NCBI GenBank assembly: GCA_027484145.1 | Contig: JAIXUH010000027.1 | Span: 62,001-126,000 of the forward strand | Length of the DNA: 64,000 nucleotides | Direction: 5' to 3' | Source: Rhodobacter sp. | Lineage (GTDB): Bacteria; Pseudomonadota; Alphaproteobacteria; Rhodobacterales; Rhodobacteraceae | Shown: positions 17,270 through 24,879 of the stretch, one piece after another | Numbering within the stretch: the first letter of the stretch is position 1 | Layout: each line of letters begins with the position of its first letter | Position numbers and translations under genes: made by a program | Notes under the pieces: model-generated | Database searches by the model: none | The model's input: the letters and a program-made list of their open reading frames with translations, nothing else | What the model was told of the DNA's origin: nothing

Positions 17270-17281
17270 GTTATCGATAAC
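17270..17281. promoter_or_regulatory. LacI-family operator GTTATCGATAAC
   Basis: A perfect 12-bp palindrome just upstream of the LacI-family gene, identical to the core of the box at 21270-21283 in front of the idn genes. Its central CG is the LacI-family hallmark. The position suggests control of both the regulator and the divergent transporter operon. Confidence 0.75.
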
Positions 17282-17304
17282 ATGCGGGGCGGCCTGTGGC
17301 AGGG

Positions 17305-18321
17305 ATGAGGTCGGTGGAACGCAAGACAAAGGCCAATCTGGAGGATATCGCCCGCGTCGCCGGGGTGTCGAAAATGACGGTCAGTCGCGTGTTGCGTGGC
17401 GGATCCGGCTTTTCGGACGACACCCGCGCGCGCGTACGCCGGATTGCCGAGGATATGGGCTATGTTCCCAACCGCTTGGCCGCCGCATTTGCGCTGGATC
17501 AGGCGTCCACACTTGTGGGCATGTGCGTGCCGCGCCTGACCTCGGGCCTGTTCGGCCATGTGCTGGATGGGGTGGATCGCGCCCTGTCGCGCCTTGGGTT
17601 TCAGGTGATGATCGGGTCAAACAACCATTCGGCCGAGGAAGAGGAAGCATGGGTTCGCCAGATTGTGGCATGGCGTCCGTCTGGGGTGATTCTGTCGGGC
17701 CGCAACCATACGGCGGGCACGGTGGACCTGCTGCGAAACGCCGGGATGCCTGTGGTTGAGATATGGGAGTTGACGACCAGCCCGATCGACATGGCGGTCG
17801 GCTTCTCGCATTTCGACTGTGGGGTCGAAATCGGGCAATTCGTGATCCGCAGGGGGCGCAGGCGCGCGGGGTTTGTTGGCGCACTCAGCCGGTCTGACGT
17901 GATGGGGCAGGCGCGGTTGCAGGGGTTCGAGGCGGCCTTGGCCCGCGCGGGCCACCCTTTGGCCGACCGTGAGGTGTTGCACGACAGCCCCGGCTTTTAC
18001 CCCGGCTATTACGGGCTGGAAACCTTGCTGGCGCGGCGGCCTGATCTGGATGTCGTCTATTTCCACAACGACGAGATGGCAATTGGCGGCCTTGCCTATT
18101 GCCAGTCGCGCGGCATTCGCGTGCCCGATGATCTGGGCATTGTTGGCTGGGGCGGGATGGAGGCGGCATCGGTTCTGCCCCGCCGGCTGACCACGACTGT
18201 GGTGCCTACCACGGCCATCGGCAAGGCCGCTGCCGAAGCGCTTGTAGCACGGCTGAAGGGCGAGCCTTGTCAGGATGTAACGGTGGTGCCTACGCGGCTG
18301 GTGCCGGGCGAAACCGCCTGA
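17305..18321 (+). CDS. LacI-family transcriptional regulator (GntR/IdnR-like)
   Basis: A 338-residue repressor with an N-terminal LacI helix-turn-helix (NLEDIARVAGVSKMTVSRVL) and hinge region (YVPNRLAAAFA), followed by a type I periplasmic-binding-protein effector domain. Strings such as FGHVLDGVDRALSRLGFQV and VVYFHNDEMAIGGLAYC resemble the gluconate repressor GntR group. The ATG at 17305 is used; GTG starts at 17296 and 17314 are in frame. It is divergent from the transporter operon and convergent with the lactonase gene, with the operator 17270-17281 immediately upstream. Confidence 0.86.
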   Translation: MRSVERKTKANLEDIARVAGVSKMTVSRVLRGGSGFSDDTRARVRRIAEDMGYVPNRLAAAFALDQASTLVGMCVPRLTSGLFGHVLDGVDRALSRLGFQVMIGSNNHSAEEEEAWVRQIVAWRPSGVILSGRNHTAGTVDLLRNAGMPVVEIWELTTSPIDMAVGFSHFDCGVEIGQFVIRRGRRRAGFVGALSRSDVMGQARLQGFEAALARAGHPLADREVLHDSPGFYPGYYGLETLLARRPDLDVVYFHNDEMAIGGLAYCQSRGIRVPDDLGIVGWGGMEAASVLPRRLTTTVVPTTAIGKAAAEALVARLKGEPCQDVTVVPTRLVPGETA

Positions 18322-18324
18322 CCC

Positions 18325-19215
18325 CTATGGCCGCTGAATGCCCTGACGGTTCAGGATCACCGAATAGACACTGGTGGTGGCGGTGATGAACAACCGATGC
18401 TTGGCCCGCCCGCCAAAGCACAGGTTCGACACGACCTCGGGCACAAGGATCTTGCCCATCAGATGCCCTTCGGGGGCGAGGCAATGCACCCCGTCGCGCG
18501 CCGAGGACCAAAGGTTGCCGTCGGTGTCGATGCGGATGCCGTCGGCACAACCCGGCGCTATGGTGTGAAAGATGCGGCTGTTGCGCGGGCGACCATCGAC
18601 CATGTCAAATACGCGGATATGCTGCGGGTCGGCATGAAACATCCGTCCCGTATCCGCCACGTAAAGGCGGCTTTCGTCCGGGCTGAAGGCAAGGCCGTTG
18701 GGGCAGGCCATATCAGTTATGACCGCCTCAATCGCGCCATTGGGATCAACCCGATAGACGGAGCAGGGCAATTCCTGTTCCGCCTGAAACCCTTCGTAAT
18801 CCGTCATGATCCCATAGTGCGGATCGGTGAACCAGATCGCGCCATCTGCGGCCACGATCACGTCGTTGGGGCTGTTCAGCCGCTTGCCCTGATATCCATC
18901 GGCGATGACGGTGATGCTGCCATCCCATTCCGTCCGCGTCACCCGCCGCGTGCCATGTTCGCAACTGATCAGGCGCCCCTGACGGTCGCGGGTGTGGCCG
19001 TTGGTATAGTTTGACGGCGCGCGAAAGGTGGTCAGGCCCTCCTCCGTCCAGCGCAGGATGCGGTTGTTGGGAATGTCGGAAAACAGCAAACACCCCGCAT
19101 CGCCAAACCAGACCGGCCCTTCGACCCAGTCAAAGCCGGTGGCGATTTGCTTGACCGGGGCGTTGCCCATCACGAATGACCCGAAACGCGGGTCAACCAC
19201 CTCAAAGAAAGCCAT
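18325..19215 (-). CDS. SMP-30/gluconolactonase family protein
   Basis: A 296-residue six-bladed beta-propeller of the SMP-30/gluconolaconase/LRE family, cytoplasmic (no signal peptide). Metal-site residues are visible: Glu32 (EGPVW), Asn117 (SPND), an Asn in CPNGLAFSPDESRLYVAD and an Asp in CADGIRID. These enzymes hydrolyse aldonolactones such as glucono-1,5-lactone to the acid. Two ATGs are adjacent; 19215 has better spacing from the purine-rich GGGGGG. It is last in the 2-ketoacid reductase-idnD-lactonase operon and would feed an aldonate into the pathway. Confidence 0.82.
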   Translation of the reverse strand: MAFFEVVDPRFGSFVMGNAPVKQIATGFDWVEGPVWFGDAGCLLFSDIPNNRILRWTEEGLTTFRAPSNYTNGHTRDRQGRLISCEHGTRRVTRTEWDGSITVIADGYQGKRLNSPNDVIVAADGAIWFTDPHYGIMTDYEGFQAEQELPCSVYRVDPNGAIEAVITDMACPNGLAFSPDESRLYVADTGRMFHADPQHIRVFDMVDGRPRNSRIFHTIAPGCADGIRIDTDGNLWSSARDGVHCLAPEGHLMGKILVPEVVSNLCFGGRAKHRLFITATTSVYSVILNRQGIQRP

Positions 19216-19250
19216 CATTCCCCCCTTGTCTTACGCATCTGGTCCAAGCC

Positions 19251-20288
19251 TTAACCGGAAAACACGATCTGCGCCTTCATGGCTTGGCTGCGGTCACTGG
19301 CCAGCCGAAACGCATCCTCGGCGTGCTCCAGCGCCACACTATGGGTGATCAGCGGTTTTACGTCGATCAGCCCTTTTTGCATCAGGGCCACGCCCACTGC
19401 AAATTCGGCGTGAAAGCGGAACGATCCCCGCAACTCCAACTCCTTGGCGGTGATGGCCATCATCGGCAGGGTCATGTCGCCGCCAAGGCCCAGTTGCAGG
19501 ATCACACCGCGTGGGCGCAGGGCTGCGATGCCCCCGGCAAGGGCTGCCGCAACGCCGGTGCATTCATACAGAACGTCGAAATACCCCTTGTCTGGCACAT
19601 AGGCGGCCAAGGCGTCGGGGTCGCTTGCCGTGTTGATCACGCGGTCGGCCCCTGCCTTGCGGGCCAAGGAAAGCGTGAAGTCTGACAGATCGGTGGCCAC
19701 AATCTCGGCCGCACCAGCGCGGCGGGCTGACAGGATCGACAGCACACCAATCGGCCCGCAACCGGTAACCAGCACCCGCTTGCCCAGCATGCCACCGGCC
19801 CGGGTCGTCGCGTGCAAGGTCACGGCCAGCGGCTCGGCCATCGCCGCCTCGCCCGCGGAAAGGCCCGTCGCATCGACACATTGCGTCGCATCGGCCACAA
19901 GGCTTTCGCGGAATGCGCCTTGGATATGCGGGAAAGGCATGGCGCTGCCATAGAACCGCATGTTCAGACATTGGTTCGGCAGCCCCTCAAGGCAGAACCG
20001 GCATGCACCACAGGGGCGGCTTGGTGAAACCGCCACCAGTTGCCCGCGCTGAAAACCGGTCACACCGGGACCGCAATCCTCGACATAGGCGGAAACCTCA
20101 TGCCCAAGGATCATGGGTTGCTTCAGCCGCACCGCGCCAAAGCCGCCGTGATTATAGTAGTGCAGGTCCGAACCGCAGACCCCGCCCGTTGCCAGCCGCA
20201 GCCGCACTTGGCCGGGACCGGCCTGTTCCTCGGGCTGATCCTCGATCCGCAGGTCCTTGGCCGCATGAATGACAATCGCGCGCATCAC
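19251..20288 (-). CDS. idnD: L-idonate 5-dehydrogenase-like zinc alcohol dehydrogenase
   Basis: A 345-residue zinc-dependent medium-chain dehydrogenase. The catalytic zinc ligands are Cys38 and His63-Glu64 (GGVCGSD, GHEVSA). The structural zinc is held by Cys93, Cys96, Cys99 and Cys107 (PCGACRFCLEGLPNQC). The NAD(P) motif is VTGCGPIGVLS. Overall sequence style (GGVCGSDLHYYNHGGFG) matches IdnD, which oxidises L-idonate to 5-keto-D-gluconate. The start overlaps the 2-ketoacid reductase stop (ATGATG). With the SDR (idnO) and gluconokinase it completes an idonate to 6-phosphogluconate route. Confidence 0.86.
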   Translation of the reverse strand: MMRAIVIHAAKDLRIEDQPEEQAGPGQVRLRLATGGVCGSDLHYYNHGGFGAVRLKQPMILGHEVSAYVEDCGPGVTGFQRGQLVAVSPSRPCGACRFCLEGLPNQCLNMRFYGSAMPFPHIQGAFRESLVADATQCVDATGLSAGEAAMAEPLAVTLHATTRAGGMLGKRVLVTGCGPIGVLSILSARRAGAAEIVATDLSDFTLSLARKAGADRVINTASDPDALAAYVPDKGYFDVLYECTGVAAALAGGIAALRPRGVILQLGLGGDMTLPMMAITAKELELRGSFRFHAEFAVGVALMQKGLIDVKPLITHSVALEHAEDAFRLASDRSQAMKAQIVFSG

Positions 20289-21232
20289 AGCACCGGGGTG
20301 GGCAGAGGGCGCCCTTCGAAATGGGCGCTCAGGTTGTCACGCACCAACTGGCCCATGGCCTTGCGCGTCTCCACCGTGCCGCTGGCATGGTGCGGTTGCA
20401 GCAGCACGTTGGGCAGCGACAGGAACCGCGGGTTCAGCTTTGGCTCGCCCTCGAACACATCCAGCGCTGCAGACCCGAGCGCACCCGTTTCCAGCGCGTC
20501 CAGCAAAGCCCCCTCGTCGATGTTGGAGGCGCGGGAAATGTTGATCAGCATACCCTCCGGGCCAAGGGCTGCGATCACCTCTTTGCCCACGATGTGCCGG
20601 GTTGCCGCCGATGCGGCCAGCGTGACGAACAAGAAATCCGACCGCGCCGCAAGGGCAACCGGGTCGGCGACAAAATCCCACCCCGCCGCGTAATCCTTTG
20701 GCGACACGTCAGAATAGGCGATCTGCATGTCAAACCCAGCCAGACGCTTTGCCACCTCATACCCGATGCGGCCCAGACCCAGCACGCCCGCACGCCGCCC
20801 CCAGACCCGGCGTTTCAGAGGGTAAAGCCCCTTGGTGGCCCAAGACCCGTCACGCACCCAGCTTTCCGCCCCCAGCATGCCGCGCGATTGCATCAGCATC
20901 ATCGCCACGCCCAGATCGGCCACGTCATTGGTCAGCACATCCGGCGTATTGGTCACGCGGATGCCACGGGCCCGACAAGCCTCCAGATCGACGGCGTCGT
21001 AGCCCACGCCATAAACGCTGATCACCTCCAACTGCGGGCAGGCGGCGATCATGGCCGCATTGGCCCCCAACTCGCCCCGCGTGGCGATGCCGCGCACCTG
21101 CGGCCCCACTTCGGCCAGAAAGGTTGCCTTGTCTGCCGCCTCGAAATAGCGATGGGCCACAAAGGCTGCGTCCAGCGGGGCTTGGTCCCACTCCGGATAA
21201 GGGCCGACCTGAAGGATATGGGGTTTGGACAT
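20285..21232 (-). CDS. D-isomer-specific 2-hydroxyacid dehydrogenase (2-ketogluconate/glyoxylate reductase-like)
   Basis: A 315-residue NAD(P)-dependent dehydrogenase. The Rossmann motif is VLGLGRIGYEVAKRL. The catalytic Arg is in NISRASNIDEGAL, the Glu in ALDVFEGEP and the His in LLQPHHASGT, so the triad is complete. Members such as GhrB reduce 2-keto-D-gluconate, hydroxypyruvate and glyoxylate. The context favours reduction of 2-keto-aldonates (2-ketogluconate or 2,5-diketogluconate products). The ATG at 21232 is used; an in-frame ATG at 21265 would place the start closer to the operator at 21270-21283. Confidence 0.83.
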   Translation of the reverse strand: MSKPHILQVGPYPEWDQAPLDAAFVAHRYFEAADKATFLAEVGPQVRGIATRGELGANAAMIAACPQLEVISVYGVGYDAVDLEACRARGIRVTNTPDVLTNDVADLGVAMMLMQSRGMLGAESWVRDGSWATKGLYPLKRRVWGRRAGVLGLGRIGYEVAKRLAGFDMQIAYSDVSPKDYAAGWDFVADPVALAARSDFLFVTLAASAATRHIVGKEVIAALGPEGMLINISRASNIDEGALLDALETGALGSAALDVFEGEPKLNPRFLSLPNVLLQPHHASGTVETRKAMGQLVRDNLSAHFEGRPLPTPVL

Positions 21233-21269
21233 TGCGCGCTCCGACTTGGATCTGCGGCTTGACACCGCC

Positions 21270-21283
21270 TGTTATCGATAACA
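21270..21283. promoter_or_regulatory. LacI-family operator TGTTATCGATAACA between the two idn arms
   Basis: A perfect 14-bp palindrome in the 100-base divergent gap between the 2-ketoacid reductase (-) and the idnO-like gene (+). The 12-bp core is identical to 17270-17281, tying the transporter, the regulator and both catabolic arms into one regulon. Confidence 0.8.
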
Positions 21284-21332
21284 TAAACAGGCAGGCAACA
21301 GCTTGTCGAGATCAATTCGAAGGGAGAAACCT

Positions 21333-22088
21333 GTGGGACTGAGTCTTTTTGATCTGACAGGCCGGCGCGCGCTGATCACCGGATCATCGCAGGGCATTGG
21401 CTTTGCACTGGCCAAGGGGCTTGCCGCAGCAGGGGCCGAGGTTGTGCTGAATGGGCGCGACGTCGCCAAACTCGCGGCCGCCGCCGCGCAGATTCCCGGC
21501 GCACGCACGCTGGTGTTTGACGCCACCCGCCATGATGAAGTGCGCGCCGCAGTTGACGGGTTCGAGGCCGAGGTCGGCCCCATCGACATTCTGGTCAACA
21601 ACGCGGGCATGCAGCACCGCGCCCCGCTGGAGGATTTCCCCGCCGAGGCGTTCGAACGTTTACTACAGACCAACATCGCATCGGTCTTTCATGTGGGGCA
21701 AGCGGTGGCGCGGCACATGATCGCGCGCCGCAAAGGCCGGATCATCAACATCGCCAGCGTGCAAACGGCCCTGGCCCGCCCGTCGATCGCCCCATACACC
21801 GCCACCAAGGGGGCTGTCGGCAACCTGACCAAGGGCATGGCAACCGACTGGGCGAAGCATGGCCTGAACTGTAACGCCATTGCGCCGGGATACTTTGACA
21901 CGCCCTTGAACGCCGCCCTTGTGGCCGACCCGACCTTTAGCGCATGGCTGGAAAAACGCACCCCTGCCGGGCGTTGGGGCAATGTCGACGAACTGATCGG
22001 GGCTTGCATCTTTCTGGCGTCGGACGCGGCCAGCTTTGTGAATGGCCATATCCTGTACGTCGATGGCGGCATCACGGCGTCGCTATGA
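21333..22088 (+). CDS. idnO: Gluconate 5-dehydrogenase / 5-keto-D-gluconate reductase (SDR)
   Basis: A 251-residue classical short-chain dehydrogenase, the same length class as E. coli IdnO. The cofactor motif TGSSQGIG is at 16-23, NNAG at 89-92, and the catalytic Ser142-Tyr155-Lys159 are all present. It interconverts 5-keto-D-gluconate and D-gluconate. The GTG at 21333 is chosen because AGGGAG lies 8 bases upstream; a TTG at 21303 would add ten residues before the conserved LFDLTGRRALITG opening. The stop overlaps the gluconokinase start by 4 bases. Confidence 0.87.
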   Translation: MGLSLFDLTGRRALITGSSQGIGFALAKGLAAAGAEVVLNGRDVAKLAAAAAQIPGARTLVFDATRHDEVRAAVDGFEAEVGPIDILVNNAGMQHRAPLEDFPAEAFERLLQTNIASVFHVGQAVARHMIARRKGRIINIASVQTALARPSIAPYTATKGAVGNLTKGMATDWAKHGLNCNAIAPGYFDTPLNAALVADPTFSAWLEKRTPAGRWGNVDELIGACIFLASDAASFVNGHILYVDGGITASL

Positions 22089-22582
22089 CATTGCGAGTGG
22101 TCATCATGGGTGTCGCGGGCTGCGGAAAATCCAGCATCGGCGCGGCGTTGTCGGCGGCTTGGGCCGTGCCCTATGCCGATGGTGATGACCTGCACCCCGC
22201 CGCCAACGTCGCCAAAATGCGCGCAGGCACCCCGCTGACAGATGAGGACCGGTGGCCGTGGCTGGACCGCGTGGCACAGGCGTTGCGCGATGATGCCCCC
22301 TGTATCGTCGGCTGTTCGGCATTGAAGCGCGCCTATCGCGACCGTATCCGCGATGGTGCGGGCGGGCCGGTGCAGTTCGTTCATCTGGCGGGCAGCCACG
22401 ATCTGATTGCCGCGCGCATGGCGCAACGGCAGGGCCATTACATGCCGCTGTCGCTGTTGGACAGCCAGTTTGCCGCCCTTGAACCCCCCGGCCCGGAAGA
22501 GGCGCTGACCGTCAGCATTGACCAGCCCCCCGCGGCCATCGTCGCCAAAATCCTGTCTGTTCTGAAAGGCAAAAGCCAATGA
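22085..22582 (+). CDS. gntK: Gluconokinase (GntK/IdnK type)
   Basis: A 165-residue P-loop kinase of the bacterial thermolabile/thermoresistant gluconokinase family, which makes 6-phospho-D-gluconate from gluconate and ATP. Walker A is GVAGCGKS (9-16). The family motifs DGDDLHPAANVAKMRAGTPL, DEDRWPWL and CSALKRAYRD are all intact, as is GHYMPLSLLDSQFAALE. The start overlaps the idnO stop (ATGA). The product can enter the Entner-Doudoroff or pentose phosphate pathway. Confidence 0.93.
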   Translation: MTLRVVIMGVAGCGKSSIGAALSAAWAVPYADGDDLHPAANVAKMRAGTPLTDEDRWPWLDRVAQALRDDAPCIVGCSALKRAYRDRIRDGAGGPVQFVHLAGSHDLIAARMAQRQGHYMPLSLLDSQFAALEPPGPEEALTVSIDQPPAAIVAKILSVLKGKSQ

Positions 22583-23466
22583 CACATACCGTTGCGCTGA
22601 TCGGGGCAGGGGCAATGGGCGGGGCCATCGGGTCGCGGCTTGTGGCCACGGGCACGGCGCTTGTGGTGTTCGACCTTGATCCCGCCAAGGTGGCGGAACT
22701 CGTCAAGCTTGGCGCGACGGCGGCCCCCACGGCAGCCGAAGCCGGGCGGCAGGCGCAGGTAGTGATCCTGAGCCTGAATGCACCCCATATCGTGCGGGCG
22801 GCGGTGTTCGGCCCGCTTGGCGTGGCCGAAGGCGCTGCAGCGGGCACCCTGCTGATCGACATGTCCTCAATCGACCCGACAGCCACCAAGGCGCTTGCCG
22901 CCGATGCCGTCGCGCGGGGTCTGCGTTGGGTCGACAGCCCGCTGTCGGGGGGTATTCCCAAGGCTGCCACCGGGCAACTGACCCTGATGCAGGGCGGAGA
23001 CCCCACCGATGTGGCCGAAGCGCAGGCCGTTCTGGCGCAGGTTGCGGCCAACCAGACACACATGGGCCCCGCCGGATCGGGTCAGACCACCAAACTGATC
23101 AATCAGGTGCTCTGCGGCCTCAACTTTCTTGCCGTGGCCGAGGCAACAGCCCTTGCCGAAGCCGCAGGCGTGGATGTGGCGCGCATTCCGCAAGCCCTTG
23201 CAGGCGGGCGGGCCGACAGTGCGATCTTGCAGGAATACATGCCCCGGTTTGCCGCGCGCGATTATCGCCGCACCGGTCGCATCGACAACATGGTCAAGGA
23301 TCTGAACGGCGCGCAGGACCTTGCCCGCCAAAGCCATACCGCCATGCCCCTGACCGCCATCTGCGCCGAAGTGCACCGCATGCTGACCGCAGCGGGCCTT
23401 GGCGGCGAAGATCAGGCCGCCCTGATGGAATTCTTCAAAGGACCGCGAAAGGACATCGCCCCATGA
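22579..23466 (+). CDS. NAD(P)-dependent beta-hydroxyacid dehydrogenase
   Basis: A 295-residue member of the 3-hydroxyisobutyrate dehydrogenase/tartronate semialdehyde reductase family. The N-terminal Rossmann motif is GAGAMGGAIGSRL. The substrate loop is DSPLSGGIPKAATGQLTLMQGG and the catalytic Lys lies in GSGQTTKLINQ. The C-terminal helical domain is complete. The substrate is unclear: tartronate semialdehyde, L-threonate-like acids or other sugar-acid derivatives are possible. Overlap with gntK (ATGA) and with the next small gene shows it belongs to the sugar-acid operon. Confidence 0.82.
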   Translation: MTHTVALIGAGAMGGAIGSRLVATGTALVVFDLDPAKVAELVKLGATAAPTAAEAGRQAQVVILSLNAPHIVRAAVFGPLGVAEGAAAGTLLIDMSSIDPTATKALAADAVARGLRWVDSPLSGGIPKAATGQLTLMQGGDPTDVAEAQAVLAQVAANQTHMGPAGSGQTTKLINQVLCGLNFLAVAEATALAEAAGVDVARIPQALAGGRADSAILQEYMPRFAARDYRRTGRIDNMVKDLNGAQDLARQSHTAMPLTAICAEVHRMLTAAGLGGEDQAALMEFFKGPRKDIAP

Positions 23467-23795
23467 TTACCCGCTACGCCCTCTTCGAAGGCCATGTGCA
23501 CGAAGGTCAAACCGAAGCATTTCGTCAGGCCGTTCTGGATGAGCTTTTGCCAAAATGGCAGGCCTTTCCCGGCGCGCTGTCTGTTCGGGTCACCTTTGCC
23601 GACAGCCGTGATGATGGCGCGCCCGAGTTTCCGCTGATTCTGGCCGTGAACTATCCGGATGTGGCGGCGGTCGAGGCCGCCCTTGCCAGCCCCGCCCGTG
23701 CGGCGGGCCGCGCCGCGACCGAGGCGTTGCTGCCGCGCTTTTTCACCGGGCGCATTCACCACCATGTGACAACGGCGCATGAATACGCGCTGTGA
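23463..23795 (+). CDS. Small alpha-beta barrel-like protein, unknown function
   Basis: A 110-residue protein beginning MITRYALFEGHVHEGQTEAF. The pattern of a short first strand, a helix (FRQAVLDELLPKWQAFPGA), a second strand (LSVRVTF) and a later strand with histidines (TGRIHHHVTTAHEYAL) resembles dimeric ferredoxin-like (Dabb/EthD-type) proteins. I cannot name the family with confidence. It overlaps the dehydrogenase stop by 4 bases, so it is co-translated and probably assists this sugar-acid pathway. Confidence 0.65.
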   Translation: MITRYALFEGHVHEGQTEAFRQAVLDELLPKWQAFPGALSVRVTFADSRDDGAPEFPLILAVNYPDVAAVEAALASPARAAGRAATEALLPRFFTGRIHHHVTTAHEYAL

Positions 23796-23839
23796 CGCGC
23801 GGCCCTTGCTTTCCTTCGGGCGCTTGCGTTTAGGTATTC

Positions 23840-23851
23840 GGTAACGATACC
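23840..23851. promoter_or_regulatory. Imperfect LacI-type operator before the second LacI gene
   Basis: GGTAACGATACC is a near palindrome (four of six base pairs symmetric) 9 bases upstream of the second LacI gene start, and it lies inside a wider repeat GGTAT...ATACC (23833-23851). It resembles a mixture of the two operator types found upstream. Confidence 0.45.
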
Positions 23852-23860
23852 ATAGGTCAC

Positions 23861-24877
23861 ATGCAACCGCCGCGCAAACCTCCGACCATGGCAGATGTGG
23901 CCCGTCTTGCGGGGGTGTCCCCCATGACGGTCAGCCGCGCATTCAAGCGCGACTCGTCGGTCAGCGAGGCGACGCGCGCAACAATTCTGCAAGTGGCCGA
24001 AGACCTTGGCTATGTCTTTGACAGCACAGCATCAAACCTGCGCTCGCAGCGCACCGATTTTGTCGCGGTCACCATTCCGTCGCTGAACAACGCCAACTTT
24101 GCCGATACGGTGGGCGGCCTGTCCGAGGGGCTAAAGGAACGTGGCCTGCAGATTCTGTTGGGCTATACCAACTATGACATCCACGAAGAAGAACGGCTGA
24201 TCGAACAGCTGCTTCGCCGCCGGCCCGAGGCGATTGTGGTTACCGGTGGGCGGCATACGGAACGCGCGCGCCGGATGCTGCAAAACGCAAGTATCCCCGT
24301 GATCGAGACATGGGATCTGCCCGAATCGCCGATTGGCCATGTAGTCGGGTTTTCGAACGCCGCAGCGGTGCGCGGCATGGTTGACCATTTTGTGCGGCAG
24401 GGTCTGACGCGCATCGCCTTTATCGGCGGCGACGCCGACCGCGACACACGAGGGTCAGACCGGCGGGCGGGGTTCATCGCGGCGATGCAGGAACATGGGC
24501 TGGATGCCACCCGGCTGATTGCGGCGGGCGCGCCGCCGATTTCGATGCGCGAAGGGGCCGAAGCCATGGCGCGCTTGCTGCAGGAACTGCCGGATACGCA
24601 GGCCGTGATCTGCGTGTCGGACCTGTCGGCCTTTGGCGCACTGACTGAATGTCAGCGCCGTGGCGTGGCGGTGCCGGACCAGATATCCCTTGCGGGCTTT
24701 GGCGATTATGACATTGCGGCGGTTTCGGTGCCGGCCCTGTCCACCATCAACCCGTTTCCGCGCGGCATCGGGACCAAGTCGGCGGCGCTGATCCTTGATG
24801 TGCTGGACGGGCGGCAGACGGCGCCCGCCCTGATCGAAGTGTCGCCCGAACTGCTGATCCGCGCGTCAAGCCTTTAG
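23861..24877 (+). CDS. LacI-family transcriptional regulator (second in the locus)
   Basis: A 338-residue repressor with helix-turn-helix MADVARLAGVSPMTVSRAF and an effector domain typical of GntR-like regulators (FADTVGGLSEGLKERGLQIL, GRHTERARRMLQNASIPVIE). It is the same length as the regulator at 17305 but clearly diverged, so not a recent duplication. It ends the idnO-gntK operon direction and converges on the - strand binding-protein gene three bases away. It probably senses a second intermediate of the sugar-acid pathway. Confidence 0.86.
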   Translation: MQPPRKPPTMADVARLAGVSPMTVSRAFKRDSSVSEATRATILQVAEDLGYVFDSTASNLRSQRTDFVAVTIPSLNNANFADTVGGLSEGLKERGLQILLGYTNYDIHEEERLIEQLLRRRPEAIVVTGGRHTERARRMLQNASIPVIETWDLPESPIGHVVGFSNAAAVRGMVDHFVRQGLTRIAFIGGDADRDTRGSDRRAGFIAAMQEHGLDATRLIAAGAPPISMREGAEAMARLLQELPDTQAVICVSDLSAFGALTECQRRGVAVPDQISLAGFGDYDIAAVSVPALSTINPFPRGIGTKSAALILDVLDGRQTAPALIEVSPELLIRASSL

Positions 24878-24879
24878 GC

